The translations under genes were made by a program, and so were the position numbers. Below are positions 33,317-39,489 of a stretch of DNA of 39,489 nt, piece after piece. The notes beneath the pieces were generated by a model. The model was not told the origin of the DNA. It made no database searches and saw nothing but the letters and a program-made list of their open reading frames with translations. Source of the DNA: Rhodothermales bacterium (GTDB lineage Bacteria; Bacteroidota; Rhodothermia; Rhodothermales; Bin80); NCBI GenBank assembly GCA_022821385.1, contig JAJEDR010000024.1, forward strand, positions 1 to 39,489. Direction: 5' to 3'. Position 1 is the first letter of the stretch; each line of letters opens with the position of its first letter.

Positions 33317-34108
33317 ATGCAATCAGAAATATTTGACGAAGAGTACACGGAAGCCAATGATTCTGCACCTCATTGGACAGTTTTTGTAAATATTGTTCGT
33401 CAGCTCAGGAAGCAGTGTCCCTGGGACCGTGAGCAGACCCATGCTTCCTTGCGCCATTTGCTGATTGAAGAGACCTACGAGACCATCGAGGCGCTTGATA
33501 CGGGGGATATGCAGGAGCTGCGGACGGAGTTAGGGGATCTGCTGTTGCAGATTGTATTGCACAGCGTGATTGCAGAAGAAACCCAGCAGTTTGACCTTGC
33601 CGGTGTTGTATCTGCGGTTGCTGATAAGATGGTTCGACGCCATCCACATGTTTTCGGGGACCGCGCTGTGTCGGGAGTTGAGGAAGTGCTCCAGAACTGG
33701 GAATCACTCAAGGCAAGTGAACGGCAGGGGGCATCTGTGCTAAGCGGTGTACCCGCCAGCCTACCAGCACTCTTATGCGCCCATCGTATGCAGGAAAAAG
33801 CCGCTAGTGTCGGGTTTGACTTCCCAGACCTGGAAAGCACCTGGGCAAAGGTTGAGGAGGAAATTCAGGAATTCAGAACGGCAGCATCGGAGGCTGAACG
33901 CGAAAATGAGTTCGGCGATCTGCTTTTCGCACTGGTAAACTATGCGAGAAGAAACCGCATCAACCCCGAAGATGCACTTCGCAGTACAAATCGTCGATTC
34001 CGTGAGCGACTGGGATACGTAGAAGCACATGTTCCCGACATGAAGTCTGCCGACCTGGAAGAGCTGGACCTACACTGGGAAAAATCAAAAGGTGTACACG
34101 AAGACTAA
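33317..34108 (+). CDS. mazG: MazG nucleoside triphosphate pyrophosphohydrolase
   Basis: An all-alpha NTP pyrophosphatase of 263 residues that hydrolyses (d)NTPs to monophosphates and pyrophosphate, a house-cleaning enzyme. Two tandem MazG domains are visible. The first has CPWDREQTH, the metal-binding EETYE and ELGDLLLQIVLH (residues about 28-85). The second has KVEEEIQEF and NEFGDLLFALVNYARR (about 175-215). Length matches E. coli-type MazG. The ATG at 33317 gives the expected start. No antitoxin-toxin pair is adjacent. Confidence 0.93.
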   Translation: MQSEIFDEEYTEANDSAPHWTVFVNIVRQLRKQCPWDREQTHASLRHLLIEETYETIEALDTGDMQELRTELGDLLLQIVLHSVIAEETQQFDLAGVVSAVADKMVRRHPHVFGDRAVSGVEEVLQNWESLKASERQGASVLSGVPASLPALLCAHRMQEKAASVGFDFPDLESTWAKVEEEIQEFRTAASEAERENEFGDLLFALVNYARRNRINPEDALRSTNRRFRERLGYVEAHVPDMKSADLEELDLHWEKSKGVHED

Positions 34109-34216
34109 GAAACCAGCCAGTGCTCCTTTCGCACACAATCAAAATCGCCAATTTGGCCCTTCCCGGGTGCTTCCTCGGATGATTCTACGGTCTGAACCTG
34201 TTGAAACGAGTTTGAG

Positions 34217-35527
34217 CTATTGTTGGTTATGCTTGTCCAGACCGGGATTACGGTTCAGAAACTCCTCGTAGAGTCGGGTATGTCGGCTTTCCATGGGTAC
34301 CTGGTACCCCGCAATAAAGACATGGAGAATCGTTGTGGAAGTTTCGAAGGGATCCCCATCCGCCACGAAGAAAGTGGCTTCTTTACCGACTTCAATCGAG
34401 CCTAGTCTGTCATCAACTCCAAAGATTTCAGCTGGATTGATTGTCACTGCACGGAGTGCAGCTTCCACGGGCAGACCGTACGCAGCGGCGAAGCCAGCAT
34501 GATACGGCAGGTTACGCGCGTTAGCGGTATCGTTCGAGCGGATGGCGATCTTAACCCCTGCTTCATGCATCAGGGCAGCATTTTTGTAGGCCTTGTCGAA
34601 GCGGTCACTTGCCCGTGTTGGGATGCTGAGGACTGGTCCCACCAGGCACGGGACTCCGGCCTCGGCGATCTTATCTGCAACACGCCAGCCTTCTGCGAGT
34701 CCGCTGAAGATCACATTGTTCATGTCACGGGCCTTGATCCAGTCAAGAGCAGCAAGGATATCTTTGGCGGTATTCACCTGGATAATAAGGGACTGTTCTC
34801 CACGGACAACACCCTTTAGAGCTTCCATAGACGGAACGTATTCGGGTCTGCGCCCGTCTTCCGGATGTGCCTGATAAGTAGAGTCAATGCGGTGATGCAA
34901 CTGAGCACTGTCCCAAGTATCATTAAGGTTCTTTATAGCTTCGGTAGCCGCTTTTTGGACATCCTCTTCCGAACGCGAATCAAACCGGCCCCTACGTCCT
35001 GTGGAGGGAAATTGCAAAACTACTCCCTCAAACCCGGCATACATTTGCTGGGGAGTGTACCCATGAAGGTTGATCAGAGCGGCCTGGCCAGGCAGCATGC
35101 CGCCGGATGGTACGGTAAGCACCGTGGTGATCCCGTTGACTCTTGTAACCGGGATGGCTACGCCATTCGGGTTCACAGCAGTTAGGGCTTTCATCTGGGG
35201 AGACAGGTCTCCAAGCTCAGAGGCGTCGCGGGTTTCCGATAAGGATCCCACCTCCACAAGCCCCATTTGTGTGCCTGAGTCAATCATACCGGGATAGACC
35301 GTCAAGCCTGCCAGATCAATGACCCGTGCACCGTCGGGTACATCAACGTCTGTGCCAAGCTGAACAATGGTTCCATTCTCAACGACAATCGTGCCGTTTT
35401 CAATGGTGCCCTGGGTAATTGTTACGATACGTGCGTTGGTCAACGCCGTGACCGTATCAACAGCTTCATTCTTAGGCGGTGTGATCAACAAGACCACGCT
35501 GATAAGCAGTGTATACAAGTAGGTCAT
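34217..35527 (-). CDS. Amidohydrolase-family protein, ligand-depleted (third of trio)
   Basis: A 436-residue exported protein (signal sequence about 1-17) with the amidohydrolase fold: an N-terminal beta sandwich (ALTNARIVTITQGTIENGTIVVENG) and a TIM barrel closing with ITTVLTVPSGG, INPAEIFGVDDRLGSIEVGKEA. The usual DxHxH metal motif reads YPGMIDSGTQMGL, with Gly85 and Gln87 in place of both His. The later barrel-strand His sites read IIQVNTAKD and IFSGLAEG. Only an Asp in IRSND could correspond to the last ligand. It therefore looks like a non-catalytic member. Its ATG overlaps the stop of the preceding gene (TAATG). Confidence 0.85.
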   Translation of the reverse strand: MTYLYTLLISVVLLITPPKNEAVDTVTALTNARIVTITQGTIENGTIVVENGTIVQLGTDVDVPDGARVIDLAGLTVYPGMIDSGTQMGLVEVGSLSETRDASELGDLSPQMKALTAVNPNGVAIPVTRVNGITTVLTVPSGGMLPGQAALINLHGYTPQQMYAGFEGVVLQFPSTGRRGRFDSRSEEDVQKAATEAIKNLNDTWDSAQLHHRIDSTYQAHPEDGRRPEYVPSMEALKGVVRGEQSLIIQVNTAKDILAALDWIKARDMNNVIFSGLAEGWRVADKIAEAGVPCLVGPVLSIPTRASDRFDKAYKNAALMHEAGVKIAIRSNDTANARNLPYHAGFAAAYGLPVEAALRAVTINPAEIFGVDDRLGSIEVGKEATFFVADGDPFETSTTILHVFIAGYQVPMESRHTRLYEEFLNRNPGLDKHNQQ

Positions 35528-36912
35528 TATTGGTTGCTCTCCAAGAAGTCATAAAGATCCAGTGTCCCCTCGTGTAGACACCGATGATTATCGTCATGCG
35601 TATGCAGCACCACTGTCTCAATTGGGCTCTCCGGGTCTACGCTCAATCGCATATCATCGGCATCCCGCTCAATGTCAAAGTAGATAAGCCCGTCTACGAT
35701 TGTTTTTTGGTTGACCGCATAAATTGAAAGCGGGTGCCGGTCGAAGATTGCGATATCCCCCTCTTTACCTACTTCAATAGAGCCGATTCGATCAGCGATT
35801 CCGAGTTGTTTCGCAGGATTAATAGTGATGAGAGACAAGGCTTCGGTGTCAGAGAGGCCACCGTATTTCTGTGATTTTGCCGCCTCATGATACAGGTGGC
35901 GGTTGAGTTCACCTGAGTCTGAGTTGATGGACGTAAGAACACCATTACGAGTGAGAATAGCGGCGTTATAGGCTGTCAAATAGTAGACTTCAAACTTGTA
36001 GGCCCACCAATCGGCAAAGATAGACGCGCTGGCACCGAACTCGGCAAGTTCCGGAGCGATCTTGAACCCCTCATTCACATGCTGAAACGTGATATGATCA
36101 ACCCCAAAGTCCTCCAGAACATCAAGCAACATGAGGATCTCGTCTGCGCGATAGGAGTGGCAGTGAATCAGAATATCGCCAGTCAGAATATCACTCATGA
36201 CTTCTAGCTGACTATTGTACGCAGGCGAGATCGCACGTGGGTTCGACTTTGCTTCTTCTTCGTATTGTGCCCAGGCTTCCTGGTAGCGCTCCGCTTTTGC
36301 GAAAGTCTCGCGCAGTACATATTCGACTCCCATGCGTGATGCGGGGCGTTTATTGCTGCCTTGACCGTGTACACGCGTAGGATTTTCGCCAAGTGCAAAC
36401 TTGATCGTACGCGGGGCGTCCGCCATTCGTAATTCATCGGGGTCCAGGAGTCCCCATCGGTGTTTGATAGTCTCATTCTGCCCACCGATCACATTGGCGG
36501 ATCCATGCATCACATGGGAAGAAGTCACTCCTCCTGCCAAAGCGCGGTAAATGGCAATGCTATAGGGATTGAGCACATCACCAACGGATACCTGGGCGGT
36601 TACTGGTGCTGAAGATTCATTTACGTTGCTTATGCCGATATGCGAATGCGCGTCAATGATTCCCGGCATTACGTACATGCCTGTTGCATCAACCACGGAG
36701 ATCCCCTGAGGTGCGCTCAGGTTTTCACCAACCTCCGCAATGATACCGTTCTGGATAAGCACATCGGTGTTTTCCAGCGTCCCATTGGTTACCGTGAGTA
36801 CCGTGCCACCGCGAACAAGCACATCTCCGGTTGGCACCTGCGCCAGACAATTGCCCGTAAAGACAAATATTGCACTCAGAAAAAGAGTCTTGAACTTCAT
36901 TGCGTTAATCAT
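35527..36912 (-). CDS. Amidohydrolase, intact metal site (middle of trio)
   Basis: A 461-residue exported amidohydrolase of the imidazolonepropionase-like group. The metal site is complete: MPGIIDAHSHIG (His89, His91), LIHCHSYRADE, ITFQHVNEGF and SINSDSGE. INPAKQLGIADRIGSIEVGKEGDIAIFD closes the domain. Such secreted enzymes cleave cyclic amides or dipeptide-like bonds, but the substrate here is unknown. The ATG at 36912 gives an ATGA overlap with the upstream gene; a Met four codons later would also begin a good signal peptide. It is likely translated together with its two neighbours. Confidence 0.88.
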   Translation of the reverse strand: MINAMKFKTLFLSAIFVFTGNCLAQVPTGDVLVRGGTVLTVTNGTLENTDVLIQNGIIAEVGENLSAPQGISVVDATGMYVMPGIIDAHSHIGISNVNESSAPVTAQVSVGDVLNPYSIAIYRALAGGVTSSHVMHGSANVIGGQNETIKHRWGLLDPDELRMADAPRTIKFALGENPTRVHGQGSNKRPASRMGVEYVLRETFAKAERYQEAWAQYEEEAKSNPRAISPAYNSQLEVMSDILTGDILIHCHSYRADEILMLLDVLEDFGVDHITFQHVNEGFKIAPELAEFGASASIFADWWAYKFEVYYLTAYNAAILTRNGVLTSINSDSGELNRHLYHEAAKSQKYGGLSDTEALSLITINPAKQLGIADRIGSIEVGKEGDIAIFDRHPLSIYAVNQKTIVDGLIYFDIERDADDMRLSVDPESPIETVVLHTHDDNHRCLHEGTLDLYDFLESNQ

Positions 36913-38693
36913 TGTAGTTGTGTAGACATTTCCGGATCAGATGTTCGCGTGCCGGAGACAGTTGCTACTCCAAATCCTGGTACATCAAAGGATCCGCTCA
37001 AGGATTCTCTGTCCAGGATCAGTGAGGATTCAACAGTACCCATGTTGGGTACATCAAATGAGAAAGTCAGCTCGTTGCCGCTCAGAACAATGTATTCAAG
37101 CGGGAGCGCCCCCGGTTCGATCTCAACACTCAGGCTACCAGACCAGTCATCTCCGGAACCCTCAATAGTGAGTGTTCCGCCTATATCGCCATCCGGCGTA
37201 GAGATTGTGAGGTTCCATGTTCCTGCGGGGTTCTCACTGGCATCGGCATTTCCGCTGGAGCGTTTTCTTGGCGGTTCGATCTCATACTTTCGGCCATCCA
37301 CAAAGACGTATCGAATCTCTGCCTTTTCATCAAAGATCGAGCCCTTTGTTACCACAAGATTTCCGAGTTTCCCTTCCTCAACGGTTCCCATACTCGATGT
37401 AAGTCCGAGAATTTGAGCGGGCGTTGTGGTGAGGGCTGCCAGAGCGGCATCTTCGGACAGACCTTCCTTAATCATTTTTCGCACATTCCCCAGTGCCTCG
37501 CCCGGTTTGACGCTTCCGGTTGAAAAACCAAAGGTTAGTCCCTCGGATTCGAGCATACGGGCGTTGCCGACATGTGCTTTATAGGCTATTTCTCGTCGGG
37601 CTTCCAGATTTTCCTTTTCTGCCGCAACATCAATCAAAGAGCTTACACGGAAGTCGGCATCGTAGTCTGGCGCTTCAATCTGGGGCAATTCCACCGCGGC
37701 GTCGGTGGGTGCGGCTTCTGTGGAATCCGATGGCTGTTCCTGCTCACTTTCCTCGGGTTCTTCCGGCAGCTCCAATGTCAGCAGAAGGGGTAGGTTTGCC
37801 GATTTCAACTTATCAACTGCATCAAAGCTTTGTGTTAACCCGGTAAGCACCATTGGAAAGCCCAATTCCTGCTGGACAGCCAGCACGCGGTGCAAATCTA
37901 ATACACTCTCGGTATTGAAGAAGACGGGTCTATCACCATCCAGTACCGGAAACATTGCGTAGAGTACCGGATCGTATTGTGGCCGTTCTAGGCCGGCCGG
38001 ATTTGCGGCATACAGCTGTTCAATCTTCTGGCGTCGTGCTGCCTCCCGATATAGCTGGCGTAGTTTGGCGAGGACTGCCATGTCTGTGCCTGGATACATT
38101 CTGCGTGCTCCGGCAAGTTGTGCATACAGGGCAGTTTCTCCTCGATAGACCATTTCATTGGCATCGTCTCCTGCCAACAGGATAATTGCCCCGACGCCGG
38201 GCAGCATACGGCCTCTTGGGACGACATGCGCAGCCGTGAAGCCTGCTTCCCGCATAGCTATGATTCGCTTATCCTCTGGATCAAGCAGATTACGCACATC
38301 CTGCTGCGGCTGAATCCCGGCCTGTTGATCCGGTGGAAAAGCAGGATCGTCCGGCCGCTCCCGGTTAGGTGGTTCTTTTGGCTCAGGAATACCAGTGTGA
38401 GAGAGTCCATCAATAAAACCAGCATAGACCGTAAAGGAGTCAGCAGCTATTTCCAGAGCGTCAAAGGGTATAGCTGCATCCGGGGCAATGGTGGTGATCA
38501 GGCCATCCCGAATGATTACGTTGGTTCGTTCCTGGATTTGCCCAGGTGCCTGAACTACGCGGGCATTGGTAAGCACAATCGTACGGGTTACGTCCGGGAT
38601 GGACTCCCCGCTATTTACCTGGGCGCTTGCGGACGTGCCGAACAGTACGGCACACGAAAGGACGGCAGTTATGATTCGGCGATTAATACGCAT
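36909..38693 (-). CDS. Amidohydrolase-family protein with C-terminal beta domain (first of trio)
   Basis: A 594-residue exported protein with a signal peptide (about 1-24, cut near SASAQ). The amidohydrolase core has AGFIDGLSHTG (Leu97 in place of the first His, His99 kept), while barrel positions that carry His or Asp in the intact neighbour read VFFNTES, LTGLTQS and FGFSTGS. An acidic Glu/Ser/Pro-rich insert (about 320-355) interrupts the barrel. The last ~105 residues form a separate beta-rich domain (GTWNLTISTPDGDIGGTLTI). Probably non-catalytic; perhaps a binding partner. I use the ATG at 38693; the frame is open to 38756 but that lacks a signal. Confidence 0.83.
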   Translation of the reverse strand: MRINRRIITAVLSCAVLFGTSASAQVNSGESIPDVTRTIVLTNARVVQAPGQIQERTNVIIRDGLITTIAPDAAIPFDALEIAADSFTVYAGFIDGLSHTGIPEPKEPPNRERPDDPAFPPDQQAGIQPQQDVRNLLDPEDKRIIAMREAGFTAAHVVPRGRMLPGVGAIILLAGDDANEMVYRGETALYAQLAGARRMYPGTDMAVLAKLRQLYREAARRQKIEQLYAANPAGLERPQYDPVLYAMFPVLDGDRPVFFNTESVLDLHRVLAVQQELGFPMVLTGLTQSFDAVDKLKSANLPLLLTLELPEEPEESEQEQPSDSTEAAPTDAAVELPQIEAPDYDADFRVSSLIDVAAEKENLEARREIAYKAHVGNARMLESEGLTFGFSTGSVKPGEALGNVRKMIKEGLSEDAALAALTTTPAQILGLTSSMGTVEEGKLGNLVVTKGSIFDEKAEIRYVFVDGRKYEIEPPRKRSSGNADASENPAGTWNLTISTPDGDIGGTLTIEGSGDDWSGSLSVEIEPGALPLEYIVLSGNELTFSFDVPNMGTVESSLILDRESLSGSFDVPGFGVATVSGTRTSDPEMSTQLQ

Positions 38694-38748
38694 GATTTTT
38701 GTACGGACAAAGATGGGATCCCCATAATAAACATTTCTGCGGAACGCA

Positions 38749-39489
38749 TTACACAACCTGTATTTTCAGCTCACTTGCGCGTCGGACAATTTTTGTACGA
38801 TCCATGGATCTGTACATCTCGGGGAGAGATTTTTTGCTTGTACTTTCCAGAATTGCCACCAAAGTCTGTAATTCCTTCTCTTTGCTGTTTGCAGGCGGCA
38901 CAAAATCTTCTACAACAGAAGCCAGGATTTCTGCGGTTACTGCGCTGGGGTCCCCATTAGTTGCCGCGGCATTGAACTTTGCACGTGTTAAAAGCGCCTC
39001 CATATCCGCACCGCTGTAGATTGTATTTCCATTCAGCAGGGCGGAGGGGATATCGTTCTCTGGCATACTGATGCCTGTTCTGCGCATCATGACCTGAAGA
39101 AGTTCGAGTCGGTCCTCTGGTGTAGAGGGGTAAAAGAGTGCAATATGCTCCTCTGCACGGCCTTGTCGTTTAAGGTCTATCGGCATTAGGTCCGGACGTG
39201 CAGTAATCAGGAAGAAAATGATTCGGCCACGGTGCTCCGGCTTGCTCATGAAAGATGCAATCTGTCCGAAGACACGTTTGGATACGCCTGAGTCGCCCTC
39301 TGCGCTGCGATTACCCAGTGCAGCATCAGCTTCATCAATCATGACTGCCACGGGTGGCATGGCTTCCAGAAGATGTAAAATCCGTTCCAGGTTTCCCTCG
39401 GTCTGTCCTTGCCACTGAGAGCGGAAATTTTTCAGCTTGACCATTGGGATGCCAATCTCATTGGCAAAGCATGTGATCAGAAATGTTTT
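38749..39489 (-). CDS. AAA+ ATPase, 5' part outside the window
   Basis: The frame is open to the right edge; the first visible codons, KTFLITCFANEIGIP, are the end of the Walker A loop and following helix, so the protein begins beyond 39489. Walker B is VAVMIDEADAALGNR; sensor 1 follows at FFLITARPDLMP, and an arginine-finger-like DLKRQGRAEEHI. The C-terminal lid (SGADMEALLTRAKFNAA) resembles classic AAA proteins of the Ycf46/FtsH/CDC48 clade. It lies 55 bases upstream of the amidohydrolase trio on the same strand. Role unknown. Confidence 0.85.
   Translation of the reverse strand, partial: KTFLITCFANEIGIPMVKLKNFRSQWQGQTEGNLERILHLLEAMPPVAVMIDEADAALGNRSAEGDSGVSKRVFGQIASFMSKPEHRGRIIFFLITARPDLMPIDLKRQGRAEEHIALFYPSTPEDRLELLQVMMRRTGISMPENDIPSALLNGNTIYSGADMEALLTRAKFNAAATNGDPSAVTAEILASVVEDFVPPANSKEKELQTLVAILESTSKKSLPEMYRSMDRTKIVRRASELKIQVV

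Noticed and set aside
1..39489. tRNA, rRNA, transposase, integrase or prophage genes
   Set aside because: Looked for T-loop-like GGTTCGA/TTCAAAT motifs in gene gaps and for recombinase or capsid-type motifs in translated frames; none was convincing. A covariance search was not possible here.

Overview
The window is a 39.5 kb chromosomal stretch that looks like it comes from the Bacteroidota/Rhodothermota (FCB) lineage. The best lineage signals are three secreted proteins ending in a type IX secretion (Por/T9SS type A) sorting domain, lipoproteins with 6-bladed propeller or NTF2 folds, a Cys-type sulfatase, A-rich leaders with weak Shine-Dalgarno sequences, and an SSB with a Gly/Gln-rich tail. 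No rRNA, tRNA, CRISPR array, transposase or prophage gene was found. Most of the window is ordinary chromosome: prmC, plsC, htrA, aroC, valS, moeB, purF, ssb and mazG are all present and look intact.

Layout. Positions 1-7.0 kb hold a propeller lipoprotein, a class I glutamine amidotransferase and a ZIP-like metal transporter (minus strand), prmC plus a carbon-nitrogen hydrolase (plus strand), and a glycosyltransferase-thioredoxin lipoprotein pair (minus strand). Positions 7.0-15.0 kb hold a compact plus-strand operon, plsC-htrA-aroC-valS-carbamoyltransferase, with junctions of -14, +10, +27 and -4 nt. Positions 15.4-18.2 kb hold a sulfatase and a MoeB-rhodanese fusion (minus strand). Positions 18.5-27.1 kb hold a tandem segmental triplication of about 3.1 kb per unit. 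Each unit carries a minus-strand gene for a secreted double beta-propeller of 14 WD40 repeats with a T9SS tail; about 1 kb of homologous, apparently non-coding DNA lies between copies. Positions 27.5-33.2 kb hold an NTF2-like exported protein, purF, a CNNM/CBS protein, an Na+-dependent NSS transporter and ssb. Positions 33.3-39.5 kb hold mazG, three overlapping amidohydrolase-family genes and the 3' part of an AAA+ ATPase that runs off the right edge.

The most unusual element is the WD40 triplication. The 42-residue repeats are nearly identical within and between the three proteins, except at a few positions (about 3, 4, 6, 22 and 24 of the repeat) that vary strongly from blade to blade. The first gene (18.7-20.9 kb) is a mosaic: its N-terminal propeller matches the third gene and several blades of its C-terminal propeller match the second. 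Blade number stays at 14 in all three. This pattern of concerted evolution with focused variability is known for fungal and some bacterial intracellular WD40 recognition proteins. Here it is attached to a signal peptide and a T9SS sorting domain, so it suggests a diversifying secreted or cell-surface binding family. That function is inferred, not shown.

A second notable element is the amidohydrolase operon at 34.2-38.7 kb. Only the middle protein keeps the metal-ligand set; its two translationally coupled neighbours have lost most of it and look like pseudo-enzymes.
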